DNA of 64,000 nucleotides from JANPIX01 sp031425195 (GCA_031425195.1 JANPIX010000001.1:186001-250000), one strand, 5' to 3'; positions 25,678-33,900 are shown, counted from the stretch's first letter. Numbers and translations: made by a program. The notes: generated by a model from the sequence alone, not told the origin.

Positions 25678-26613
25678 CTAGTCGAACTCCACCTGAAAAA
25701 CATCGGGATTTCCGCACGGCCCGAAATCGATGGAAATGAGCGTTTTCTCAAGGCTGTGACATGAGCCCCAAAACCAAGACGCAATCACTTCTGTCCTGCT
25801 GTCTAGCGCGTCTAGATTGAGATGCCGCACCATCCCGTTTCGGCCAACGGTCCAGCGGGAAGGGGTCATCCTAGACAGGATTTGGCTGGCCATCCCCGCA
25901 GCCAGATCAGGTATCGAACAGATATCTTCTCTGTAAAGATGGACACAATCACGTTCGGTTGTGCCAAAGCCGAAGTGAGTAGGCAGCTGCGGCGAGAAAG
26001 TAGCAACGAGGTTGGATGCCAACTTTCTGAAATCGTCCGATGCCATATCGTTTGCGACAGCGTCATCCTCGTCACTGTACCAGTTGACTGCCCCGTAGCC
26101 AGAAAGGTAGCGAGCGATCATCAGAGATCCAAGCAAGGCCTTTCTTGTTGCATCTTCGAGAGCTTGATCTTTCCATTTTGCTCGAAGTTCCACTTGCCCC
26201 TTTGAAGGCGAAATTTTGGGAAGTGTCCGAGCGAACTGTTTCGAAAACGCGAACACGACGAGATGTCCTTTTAGAAACTTAGTGGCGTCCAACCAGGCGT
26301 AGAGGTCCACTGATCGGGCACTTGTCCGAAATCCTTTGTACGCAACACGGCGATTTTGGATGCCCGCGAGGAGCCGCGCGGTGCGACGTGCCATGTCCCA
26401 ACCGTGCGTCTGGCTGTCAACAATGAGGTAGGCGTAGCTGACGAAGTTGCTTTCGCGATGGTACCCTGCATAATCTGAAGCCATCAGACCACTGGACAAA
26501 GGAACATCCGCCGAGCGCGGACCTATCAAAGCCCGCTGGACTTGGCCAATCCACGGCTGCGCTTCCCTAAGCTGATTTCTGAAGGTTTCTAAGGCCTCAA
26601 ACGGAGTCGTCAT
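25678..26613 (-). CDS. Unrecognised cargo protein, possibly RNase H-fold
   Basis: This minus-strand gene is convergent with the methylase gene and divergent from the DUF5131-tcmP pair. From ATG 26613 it gives 311 residues; a TTG at 26643 would add ten. No family is recognised with certainty. A strand-rich region with an Asp (SGLMASDYAGYHRESNFVSY), a VAYKGFR segment, GHLVVFAFSK and a late acidic EDICSIPDLAAGMASQI segment resemble the layout of DUF3800-like RNase H-fold proteins, but a DxESG motif is absent. GC content is lower than in the phage structural genes. Confidence 0.7.
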   Translation of the reverse strand: MTTPFEALETFRNQLREAQPWIGQVQRALIGPRSADVPLSSGLMASDYAGYHRESNFVSYAYLIVDSQTHGWDMARRTARLLAGIQNRRVAYKGFRTSARSVDLYAWLDATKFLKGHLVVFAFSKQFARTLPKISPSKGQVELRAKWKDQALEDATRKALLGSLMIARYLSGYGAVNWYSDEDDAVANDMASDDFRKLASNLVATFSPQLPTHFGFGTTERDCVHLYREDICSIPDLAAGMASQILSRMTPSRWTVGRNGMVRHLNLDALDSRTEVIASWFWGSCHSLEKTLISIDFGPCGNPDVFQVEFD

Positions 26614-26811
26614 CGCCCATTCCGCTACAACATGTTTCAGCAAGCGCCCACTGTCTCCGGTGAAACACCAAGAACGCTAGGCCAACGCTGGTTCTTCGAT
26701 CAACGTCGTCCGCAACCCGTGGGTTAATTTTTGCCGAATCACAAGGTTCGGCTGGCAATCCTGCAAGTTCATTGTATGTTCCAATTTTGTCTAGCCAAGG
26801 TTGCCACGAAC
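26614..26811. promoter_or_regulatory. Divergent intergenic region in the cargo module
   Basis: About 200 bases separate the minus-strand cargo gene from the DUF5131 gene. It is AT-richer than the phage genes and must hold promoters in both directions. No clear -35/-10 pair or operator was identified; an ATTGTATGTTCC stretch at about 26771 may be part of a promoter. Confidence 0.35.
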
Positions 26812-27588
26812 ATGGCCGAAACGCAAATCGAGTGGACCGATGCCACGTGGAACCCTGTTGCTGGATGCAAAATCGTCAGCGCTGGATGCCGGAACTGCTA
26901 TGCCATGGAAATGGCAAGAAGACTGGAATCGATGGGGGTAGAAAAGTACCGCGGCCTGACGAGGCGAAGCCGTGGCCGTGTGCTCTGGAACGGAGTGGTG
27001 CGAGAGGACCCGTCTTCACTTGAAATCCCAGTCCGTTGGAAAAAACCAAGAAAAATTTTCGTCAATTCCATGAGTGATTTGTTCCACGACGGCGTGAGCG
27101 ACGAATTCATCATCGCAGTCTGGGACGTCATGCTTCGCACGCCGCAGCACCACTATCAGATTTTGACCAAACGACCGGATCGGATGAACCGTGTAGTATC
27201 CAAGATGATCAAGACAGTGTTGCCAAACGTGTGGCTAGGTACGAGTGTAGAGTCTTCAGATGTAAAGAATCGGATCGACAGTTTAAGAGATGTCCCAGCT
27301 TCTATTAGGTTTGTGTCGTTTGAGCCTCTGATTGGGTCTGTTGGTGCTATCGACCTTACCGGTATCCACTGGGCGATCGTTGGTGGGGAGAGCGGACGAT
27401 CGGCACGCGTCGTGCGAGAGGAATGGGTTGATGAGATCTACGATCAGTGTGCTAGTTGCAACACCGCTTTTTTCTTCAAACAGTGGGGCACCTGGGGTGC
27501 CGATAACAAAAAGCGATCCAAGAAGGCAAATGGTCGAGAGTATCGAGGCCGCACTTGGGACGAAATGCCCGTATCGCCAACGACCTGA
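26812..27588 (+). CDS. DUF5131 (phage Gp37/Gp68) three-Cys-motif protein
   Basis: This 258-residue protein has the family start ETQIEWTDATWNPVAGC and the three-Cys motif C19-x6-C26-x2-C29, which resembles a radical-SAM type iron-sulfur cluster site within a TIM-barrel-like fold. Further family features are FVNSMSDLFHDGVSDEFI, YQILTKRPDRM and IVGGESGRSARV. The biochemical function is not known. It is followed 15 bases later by tcmP, its usual partner. ATG 26812 is chosen because the family N-terminus begins there; the frame is open further upstream without family-like sequence. Confidence 0.9.
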   Translation: MAETQIEWTDATWNPVAGCKIVSAGCRNCYAMEMARRLESMGVEKYRGLTRRSRGRVLWNGVVREDPSSLEIPVRWKKPRKIFVNSMSDLFHDGVSDEFIIAVWDVMLRTPQHHYQILTKRPDRMNRVVSKMIKTVLPNVWLGTSVESSDVKNRIDSLRDVPASIRFVSFEPLIGSVGAIDLTGIHWAIVGGESGRSARVVREEWVDEIYDQCASCNTAFFFKQWGTWGADNKKRSKKANGREYRGRTWDEMPVSPTT

Positions 27589-27603
27589 TTTTTCCAGATA
27601 GCT

Positions 27604-28848
27604 ATGACCGAACGGCCCTATCAATGGCACGACGGCGCGAGACTAGATGACCACACGGAGCGTAAGCACCGGGTGGTACGACAATATTTTCGCAAGTTCC
27701 TCGAAATACGGTGCTCACACCCCCAGCAGGCTTTGTTCCGACTCGCCATTGTCGATGGTTTCTCTGGGGGCGGCCGTTACAAGGACGGCGAAGCAGGCTC
27801 TCCGATAATTTTTCTCGAAGAGCTGAAAAGAGCGTCGCAGGAAATCAACGTGCGCCGCCTTCACTCGGGCATGAAGCCAATCACTGTTGAGTGTTTGATG
27901 ATCTTTAACGACTCAGAGACGCGAGTGGTTGAACTGCTGAAAGCCAACACAGCATCACTACTTGCTGACATTAGAGACACCGCATCGCATCTACACATCG
28001 AGATCGAATACTCATGCCTGAAGTTTGCAGAGGCCTATCCAGCTCTGAAATCGAAGCTGATCAGTCGTCAGTATCGAAATGTCTTGTTTAATTTAGACCA
28101 GTGTGGTCACAGCCACGTTGAGACCCAAGTTATCAGCGATATCATGCAGGCATTTTCGTCCGCAGAAGTGTTTTTAACTTTCATGATTTCTGCCTTGACT
28201 GCCTTTCTGCAACGGCGTGACCCGGTCAGATTGCTTCAGAAGCTCAAGCCCTTTGGTCTCACGGTTGATGATCTTGATGACCTTGGAGGGCTGAAGAATA
28301 CAGATCAATGGTTGGGTGCCGCCGAGCGAATCGTATTTGAAGCTTTAAGTTCGTGTGCGCCTTACGTGAGCCCGTTCGCGATCCACAATCCTGAGGGGTG
28401 GCAATACTGGCTAATCCATTTTGCGAACGCACCTAGAGCAAGGGAGGCATTCAATGACATATTGCACGAGAATAGTTCCATGCAGGCCCACTTCGGACGT
28501 TCAGGGCTGAACATGCTAAAATACAAACCCCTGACCGACGGTACGTTAAACCTCTTTGACGAACTGGGACGGGAGCATACACGTACCGCGCTAATGACCG
28601 ACATTCCAAAATTTGTCGCCGGCAACGGTGGTGCCGTTCCCGTCGGCGTTTTCAGACAACTGGCATACAAGCAAACTGTCGCTCGTTCGGATGATCTCAA
28701 TCATGCTCTTGTTGAGAACACCGAAATAGAGGTCATTACAGCCCATGGCGGTCGGCGCAGGGCGGCCAGCCAGATCATACCCGGCGACCTCATCCGCCTT
28801 GCCCCGCAGGCCTCCTTTTTCCCAAGATGGCACGGAAAAGGTCGTTAG
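27604..28848 (+). CDS. tcmP: Three-Cys-motif partner protein TcmP
   Basis: This 414-residue protein matches TcmP, a family defined by its co-occurrence with three-Cys-motif proteins such as DUF5131. Recognisable parts are the N-terminal HTERKHRVVRQYFRKFLEI and a methyltransferase-like nucleotide-binding pattern (VDGFSGGGRYKDGEAGSP, residues 50-67). The C-terminal 70 residues look like a winged helix. The pair is found on mobile elements; its activity is unknown. The gene ends 72 bases before the prophage right end and has lower GC than the phage core, so it is cargo. Confidence 0.9.
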   Translation: MTERPYQWHDGARLDDHTERKHRVVRQYFRKFLEIRCSHPQQALFRLAIVDGFSGGGRYKDGEAGSPIIFLEELKRASQEINVRRLHSGMKPITVECLMIFNDSETRVVELLKANTASLLADIRDTASHLHIEIEYSCLKFAEAYPALKSKLISRQYRNVLFNLDQCGHSHVETQVISDIMQAFSSAEVFLTFMISALTAFLQRRDPVRLLQKLKPFGLTVDDLDDLGGLKNTDQWLGAAERIVFEALSSCAPYVSPFAIHNPEGWQYWLIHFANAPRAREAFNDILHENSSMQAHFGRSGLNMLKYKPLTDGTLNLFDELGREHTRTALMTDIPKFVAGNGGAVPVGVFRQLAYKQTVARSDDLNHALVENTEIEVITAHGGRRRAASQIIPGDLIRLAPQASFFPRWHGKGR

Positions 28849-28858
28849 GCCCTTAGGG

Positions 28859-28888
28859 CACCGAAGTATGCTGCTGCAAACTTCGGTG
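28859..28888. repeat. Inverted repeat at the prophage end
   Basis: CACCGAAGT and ACTTCGGTG form a perfect 9-bp stem with a 12-base loop just after tcmP. The right arm overlaps the first 22-bp end repeat. It could be a terminator for cargo transcription or part of the transposase-binding array. Confidence 0.55.
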
Positions 28889-28920
28889 TCCCGCACTGCA
28901 AAACCTCGTGTCCCGCTACA
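28874..28920 (+). repeat. Prophage right end: two 22-bp transposase-binding-type repeats plus TACA
   Basis: Units 28874-28895 and 28896-28917 are adjacent, each 22 bp, and share CTGCAAA at the left and GTGTCCCGC at the right (16 of 22 bases identical). The end GTGTCCCGCTACA parallels the Mu right terminus GTGCGCCGCTTCA as I recall it, and finishes in CA. Two adjacent 22-bp MuA sites (R2, R1) are what Mu has there. The next five bases, GTCGC, fit the YSR core of Mu target sites and should be repeated at the left end. Confidence 0.8.
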
Positions 28921-29004
28921 GTCGCAGGCGGGAAGTCGCAACCGTGCGGTTGCGATTCTGGCCCGCCGCCCCTACATCTGGAAACCGACAGATGGAGTTC
29001 TGCG

Positions 29005-29703
29005 ATGTGCGGAAGGTTCAATCTTGCAGGGCTGTCATGGAAAGAACTGTGGCAGCTCATCAGTGACGGCAGCCCGCCGGAAGGCTGGGACGAGGGCCGG
29101 GATGTGCAGATTCCGCAAAGCTTCAACGTGGCGCCGACGCAGCCTGTGCCGGTGGTGCGGCTGGGTGTTGATGGCTGCGACGGGCTGAGCGCCGGTATGG
29201 CGCGGTGGGGGCTGGTGCCGGGCTGGTTCAAGAAGCCGATCCGCGAATGGAAGGCCACCACCATCAACGCGCGGATCGAAGGTGTGGCTGCGGCACCGAG
29301 TTTCCGGGACGCCTATCGCAACGGGCGCTGCATCGTGCCGATGGCGGGGTATTACGAATGGTCGACGCTGACACCGTCAAAGCAGGCGCATTACATCCGG
29401 CACGGCGGCAATCTTCCGGGTATTCTGGTGTGCGGGCTTTGGACGCGGGTAGCCCTACCCGATTACGAAGGCCTGACCTGCGCCATTCTGACGGAACCGG
29501 CGCAGGGTGATCTGGCCGCGATTCATGATCGGCAGCCGGTGATCGTCGGGGCCGAAGGCGCGCGCGACTGGCTGACCGGCGCGCCGGTGGAAGTGCTGCC
29601 CCGTCAGGCGGGCGCGTCGCTGGCCATGCACCGCGTCGGCCCCGCCGTCGGGTCTTGGCGGGCGACGGGGGCCGGTCTTATTCAGCCATTGCTGGTAGAA
29701 TAG
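29005..29703 (+). CDS. SOS response-associated peptidase, YedK/HMCES family
   Basis: This 232-residue protein forms a covalent DNA-protein crosslink with abasic sites in single-stranded DNA, shielding them. The catalytic Cys is residue 2 after Met removal (MCGRFN). WGLVPGWFK, the Glu in MAGYYEWST and the His in AIHDRQPVI are the other conserved active-site parts. A GGAG ribosome binding site lies before ATG 29005. The gene begins 84 bp after the prophage end, so its native promoter may have been displaced or reduced. Confidence 0.92.
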   Translation: MCGRFNLAGLSWKELWQLISDGSPPEGWDEGRDVQIPQSFNVAPTQPVPVVRLGVDGCDGLSAGMARWGLVPGWFKKPIREWKATTINARIEGVAAAPSFRDAYRNGRCIVPMAGYYEWSTLTPSKQAHYIRHGGNLPGILVCGLWTRVALPDYEGLTCAILTEPAQGDLAAIHDRQPVIVGAEGARDWLTGAPVEVLPRQAGASLAMHRVGPAVGSWRATGAGLIQPLLVE

Positions 29704-29739
29704 GCGGCAGCGCGGGACGTTGGCCCGCGCCGCATGGCG

Positions 29740-31449
29740 TTACTGCGCCTTGATCAGACCCATCGATTCCAGTTTCAGGATCACCTGCTGGGCGCAGTTG
29801 TCCACCTCGGCGTTTTCGGTTTCCACCACAAGTTCGGCCTTGGTTGGCAATTCATAGGGATCTGAGATTCCGGTGAATTCCTTGATCTTGCCTTCGCGGG
29901 CCAGCTTGTACAGACCCTTGCGGTCACGGCGTTCGCATTCTTCGACCGAGGTTGCCACATGCACCTCGATAAAGGCACCGTAGTTTTCGATCATGTCACG
30001 CACGGCGCGGCGCGTGGCTGTATAGGGCGCGATGGGCGCGCAGATGGCGATGCCGCCATTCTTTGTGATCTCAGACGCGACATAGCCGATCCGCTTGATG
30101 TTGATGTCGCGGTGTTCCTTGCTGAAACCCAGTTCGGACGACAGATGCTTGCGCACGACGTCGCCATCAAGGAGCGTGACGGGGCGGCCGCCCATTTCCA
30201 TCAGCTTGACCATCAGCGCGTTTGCGATGGTCGATTTGCCTGATCCCGACAGCCCGGTAAAGAACACGGTGAACCCCTGCTTGTCCCGCGCGGGCGACGT
30301 GCGGCGCAGTTGTTTGACCACTTCGGGGAAACTGAACCATTCGGGGATTTCCAGCCCTTCGCGCAGGCGGCGACGCAGTTCGGTGCCCGAAATGTCCAGA
30401 ACCGTCGTGCCTTCAGGCACTTCGTCCACCGGGAAATAGCTTGCCCGTTCCTGCACATAGACCATCTGTTTGAAATCGACCATTTCGATGCCGATTTCCT
30501 TTTGATATTCGGCCACCATCACCTGCGCGGCATAGGGATCGTAGAAGTCCTTGCCAGCAGAATTCTTGCCCGGACCTGCGTGATCGCGGCCCACGATGAA
30601 ATGGGTCAACCCATGGTTCTTGCGGATGATCGCGTGCCACAACGCCTCACGCGGGCCGCCCATGCGCATGGCAAGGTTCAGAAGTGACAGGTGCGTTGTG
30701 GACGACGGGTATTGATCCAGCACCGCCTCGTAGCAGCGAACGCGGGTGAAGTGGTCGACGTCGCCCGGTTTGGTCATGCCGACAACAGGATGGATCAACA
30801 GGTTGGCCTGTGCTTCCTTGGCTGCGCGGAATGTGAGTTCCTGATGCGCGCGGTGCAGCGGGTTGCGGGTCTGGAATGCCACGATCCGCGTCCAGCCCAG
30901 TTTCTTGAAATAGGCGCGAAGCTGGTTCGGCGTGTCGCGGCGGCCGCGAAAATCATAGTGGACCGGGGCCTGCAACCCCTTGACCGGGCCGCCCAGATAA
31001 ACTTTTCCCGCCTGATTGTGCAGGTAGTTCACCGCCGGGTGGGCCAGATCATCGGCACCGTAGACCTTGGCCGCCTCATTCGCCTTGTTCGGCACCCATT
31101 TGTCCGTGACCGACATGATCGCGAGAATGACACCTTCGGAATCGCGCAAGGCGATGTCCGTGCCGGGTTCGACCTTTTCGGCAAACGCTTCTGACACGTC
31201 GAGCGTGACGGGAATGGGCCAAAGCGTGCCATCCGCCGTCCGCATGTTTTCGACCACGCCGTCGTAATCCGCCTGGGTCTGGAAGCCCTTGAGCGGGTAG
31301 AACGCCCCGTTCATCAGCAGTTCCAGATCACAGATCTGACGCGCCGAAAGGTCCCAGGACGGCAGGGCACCCGCCTGATGCTTGAGCGTATTTGCGGCGT
31401 CGGCCGAGACATAAAGTTCCGGAATAGGGGCGTGGTTGGACAGGGTCAT
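29740..31449 (-). CDS. Bifunctional sulfate adenylyltransferase/adenylylsulfate kinase
   Basis: This 569-residue enzyme makes APS from sulfate and ATP and then PAPS, the activation steps of sulfate assimilation. The N-terminal ATP sulfurylase carries QTRNPLHRAH at 193-202 and the later GRDHAGPG. The C-terminal APS kinase carries the P-loop GLSGSGKS at about 399-406 and LLDGDVVRKH. The domain order is sulfurylase first, kinase second, unlike the separate cysDNC system. ATG 31449 is preferred over an upstream TTG. The gene is alone, with trxB about 225 bases upstream on the same strand. Confidence 0.95.
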   Translation of the reverse strand: MTLSNHAPIPELYVSADAANTLKHQAGALPSWDLSARQICDLELLMNGAFYPLKGFQTQADYDGVVENMRTADGTLWPIPVTLDVSEAFAEKVEPGTDIALRDSEGVILAIMSVTDKWVPNKANEAAKVYGADDLAHPAVNYLHNQAGKVYLGGPVKGLQAPVHYDFRGRRDTPNQLRAYFKKLGWTRIVAFQTRNPLHRAHQELTFRAAKEAQANLLIHPVVGMTKPGDVDHFTRVRCYEAVLDQYPSSTTHLSLLNLAMRMGGPREALWHAIIRKNHGLTHFIVGRDHAGPGKNSAGKDFYDPYAAQVMVAEYQKEIGIEMVDFKQMVYVQERASYFPVDEVPEGTTVLDISGTELRRRLREGLEIPEWFSFPEVVKQLRRTSPARDKQGFTVFFTGLSGSGKSTIANALMVKLMEMGGRPVTLLDGDVVRKHLSSELGFSKEHRDINIKRIGYVASEITKNGGIAICAPIAPYTATRRAVRDMIENYGAFIEVHVATSVEECERRDRKGLYKLAREGKIKEFTGISDPYELPTKAELVVETENAEVDNCAQQVILKLESMGLIKAQ

Positions 31450-31674
31450 TTCTGGACGGACCTTTGGTTGCAATGGTTGGCGCGACGGGCAAACCCGACA
31501 TTGCGCGGCTTTAATCCCGCCGGTGCAAGATGTTCAAGAAGACGACGCCAAAATGCAGGCAAATAGGGCGGAAATACCACGCGACGGGGCGCGGGCAGAA
31601 CGATTGCAGCGCCAGAAAGCCCGCCGCGATGCGAATTTACCGCGCCCGCGAAACCTTGCTGATACGGTGGATCG

Positions 31675-32634
31675 CTATTCCGCGGCCTTGAGCGTGACCT
31701 CGGTGGCGGCAAGGAATTTTTCGGCGTCCAGTGCTGCCATGCACCCCATGCCGGCACTTGTCACGGCCTGGCGATAGATGTGGTCGGTCAGGTCACCCGC
31801 AGCGAACACGCCGGGGATGGCGGTTCTGGTAGACCCCGGTTCGACATGGACATAGCCGCCATTGTGCAAAGGCAGTTGGTCCTTCACCAGTTCCGACGCC
31901 GGGGCGTGCCCGATGGCGACAAAGAACCCGGCGCAGGGAACATCTGCCACGGCCCCGGTCTTGAGGTTGCGGGTCCGCACGGCCGTGACGCCCAAAGGCG
32001 CCTCGTCGCCCAGAACGTCGATCACTTCGCTGTCCCAGATCACCGCAATCTTGGGGTGTTTGAACAGCCGGTCCTGCATGATCCGTTCGGCACGCAGGGT
32101 ATCACGCCGGTGGATCAGAGTGACCTTGGTGGCAAAGTTGGTCAGGAACAGCGCCTCTTCCACGGCGGTGTTTCCGCCACCGATCACGACAACCTCTTTG
32201 CCCCGGTAGAAGAACCCGTCGCAGGTTGCACAGGCGGAAACGCCGAACCCCTTGAATTTCTCTTCGGACGGAAGGCCAAGCCACTTTGCCTGAGCGCCCG
32301 TCGCCAGAATGACGGCGTCGGCGGTATAGGTGGTGCCGCTGTCTGACGTTGCGGTGAAGGGGCGCTGCGACAGATCAAGACTGGTGATGTAATCACTGAT
32401 CACCTCTGCGCCCATGGCAACGGCATGGCTTTCCATCCGCACCATCAGGTCTGGCCCTTGCACGTGACTGTCGCCGGGCCAGTTCTCTACCTCGGTCGTG
32501 ATGGTCAACTGGCCGCCGGGTTGCAATCCCTGCACCAGAATCGGGTTGAGCATCGCGCGGGCCGCGTAAACGGCGGCGGTATAGCCGGCGGGGCCGGAAC
32601 CGATGATCAGAACGCGGGTGTGGCGGTGGGACAT
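31675..32634 (-). CDS. trxB: Thioredoxin-disulfide reductase
   Basis: This 319-residue flavoprotein reduces thioredoxin with NADPH. It has the FAD-binding GSGPAGYTAA near residues 12-20, redox-active CATC at 135-138 followed by DG, the NADPH-binding VIGGGNTAVEEA, and the C-terminal FAD motif GVFAAGDLTDHIYRQ. The length is normal. It is divergent from the Lrp-type regulator gene at 32817, with a 182-base shared intergenic region. Confidence 0.95.
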   Translation of the reverse strand: MSHRHTRVLIIGSGPAGYTAAVYAARAMLNPILVQGLQPGGQLTITTEVENWPGDSHVQGPDLMVRMESHAVAMGAEVISDYITSLDLSQRPFTATSDSGTTYTADAVILATGAQAKWLGLPSEEKFKGFGVSACATCDGFFYRGKEVVVIGGGNTAVEEALFLTNFATKVTLIHRRDTLRAERIMQDRLFKHPKIAVIWDSEVIDVLGDEAPLGVTAVRTRNLKTGAVADVPCAGFFVAIGHAPASELVKDQLPLHNGGYVHVEPGSTRTAIPGVFAAGDLTDHIYRQAVTSAGMGCMAALDAEKFLAATEVTLKAAE

Positions 32635-32816
32635 GTCGGCAACCTTTTCTGAATGACCCGCATCATATATGCCAGCCGCCGCGCTGCGAAAAGCCCCGCT
32701 TTGGCGTCATGCACCCAGCGCAAGGCTGCGAATAATTGTTGCGCGGTTGTGAAACATTATTGCGTCTGAGCCGTCGAAATTGTAACCTGTCTGATCAACA
32801 CAGCAGGCAGGACAGC
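32635..32816. promoter_or_regulatory. Divergent trxB/lrp promoter region
   Basis: This region separates the two divergent genes and must hold both promoters. The half nearest the regulator is AT-richer (TTGTGAAACATTATTGCG around 32747). Lrp-family proteins commonly bind their own divergent promoter, so autoregulation and trxB control are possible. Exact boxes were not resolved. Confidence 0.4.
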
Positions 32817-33317
32817 ATGGCCGGAAACAAGCTTGACCCTATCGACCGCCAGATCCTGGCCGAACTTCAGGCCGATGGGCGGATGACCAACGTTGAACTG
32901 GCAAGCCGCGTGGGCATTTCGGCCCCGCCCTGCCTGCGCCGCGTGCGCACGTTGGAAGAGGCAGGCTATATCCTTGGCTATCACGCCGATGTGGCCCCGC
33001 GCGAACTGGGGTTCGAAGTGCAGGTGTTTGCCATGGTTCGGCTGAAAAGCCAGGCCGAGGTTGACCTTTCCGCATTCGAGGCACGGTGCAGGGCGTGGTC
33101 GCTGGTTCGGGAATGTCACATGCTGAATGGGGAGATTGACTTCATCCTGAAATGTGTCGCGCCTGACCTTTCGACATTCCAAAGCTTTCTGACGGAACAA
33201 CTGACGTCGGCGGACAACGTGGCGTCAGTGAAGACGAGCCTTGTCATTCGCTGTGCCAAGGATGATCCGGGCGTGCCCTTTGATATTCTGGAAGAACGGT
33301 TGGCACGGCACGCCTGA
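32817..33317 (+). CDS. Lrp/AsnC family transcriptional regulator
   Basis: This 166-residue protein has the family architecture: N-terminal HTH (LDPIDRQILAELQADGRM, NVELASRVGISAPPCLRRVR) and a C-terminal RAM/AsnC ligand-binding domain (FILKCVAPDLSTFQSFL). It probably acts as an octamer sensing an amino acid or other small effector. ATG 32817 has an AGGCAGGA sequence upstream; the frame is open further upstream but is not family-like. A strong hairpin follows the gene. Confidence 0.93.
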   Translation: MAGNKLDPIDRQILAELQADGRMTNVELASRVGISAPPCLRRVRTLEEAGYILGYHADVAPRELGFEVQVFAMVRLKSQAEVDLSAFEARCRAWSLVRECHMLNGEIDFILKCVAPDLSTFQSFLTEQLTSADNVASVKTSLVIRCAKDDPGVPFDILEERLARHA

Positions 33318-33344
33318 CATTGGCGAAAGCCCGAAAACAAGACA

Positions 33345-33387
33345 GGCGGCCCCTTGAAGATGCGCAGAGGTTCGCATCGGGGCCGCC
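33345..33387 (+). terminator. Nested hairpin after the Lrp gene
   Basis: An outer 9-bp perfect stem GGCGGCCCC/GGGGCCGCC encloses an inner 6-bp perfect stem GATGCG/CGCATC with an 8-base loop; a TTGAA bulge sits on the left side. No T-run follows, so it is either a weak intrinsic terminator or a structured RNA element. It begins 27 bases after the Lrp stop. Confidence 0.6.
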
Positions 33388-33900
33388 ATCCTGACACCGA
33401 TCAGAAAGCCGTAATGGCGTCACTGATCACTGCCAATAATATGCCGTTATTAACGAGCCGTGTCAAAGTTCTTTCACATTCTGACAGTTTTTGCCAGAAA
33501 ATCGTATCGAACCGCCTGCATTTATATGTCGACTGGAGATATTGCCGGAATTGGCCGGAAACTGTTTATTAATGAGCAACAAGTGAATTTGAATCTTGCC
33601 AGCCTGACTGCGCAATCAGGCGGCAGTGTGAGCGGACGATTCGGTTAATTCCTGCATTGAACCAAGGGTTTCCGTGGCCGCTGTGCGGTCTGACGGCAGA
33701 CGGCGAAGACGGCCAAGGATGCATCCGGCCTTGTGGCTCTCGGCAATCACAGATTGCAGCCAGCGGCGGTTATCTTGCATTGGAACCTCGGGAACTGTTT
33801 AAACGGTGTGAACAGTTTGCCTGTGCAATGCGGCAAGGTTTTGACGTGGACGTGAATACACGGCCATGGTTTGCCACAAATCCGCCTGTCGGAACGCCGG
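33388..33900. other. Gap with low-GC stretch and one small-ORF candidate
   Basis: This region between the Lrp hairpin and pgeF is AT-rich at 33420-33600. Only the 54-codon frame at 33616-33780 (minus) looks like a gene, having a ribosome binding site. Longer forward frames here overlap pgeF and are not protein-like. I see nothing else convincing. Confidence 0.5.
33616..33780 (-). CDS. Possible 54-residue hypothetical protein
   Basis: An ATG at 33780 is preceded by GAGG at a spacing of five bases and opens a frame of 54 residues, starting MQDNRRWLQSVIAESHKAG and then basic (ILGRLRRLPSDR). The protein looks like the small basic orphan proteins common in Rhodobacterales. No family is recognised. 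It lies downstream of pgeF on the same strand and could be a separate short transcript. Confidence 0.45.
   Translation of the reverse strand: MQDNRRWLQSVIAESHKAGCILGRLRRLPSDRTAATETLGSMQELTESSAHTAA

Larger units (their letters stand above)
1..28920 (+). mobile_element. Mu-like transposable prophage, right-hand part
   Basis: A continuous block of phage genes runs from the left edge to 28920. The head module is Mu-like (DUF2730, DUF3486, terminase, DUF935 portal, gpF, protease, capsid, DUF1320, gpG) and the tail is P2-like (V, W, J, I, FI, FII, E/E', T, U, X, D). A com gene lies near the right end, as in Mu. The right boundary is placed at 28920, where two 22-bp direct repeats end in TACA. The transposase genes and left end are outside the window. 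All tail genes are intact by eye, so the element may still be functional, although that cannot be judged without the early region. Confidence 0.93.
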
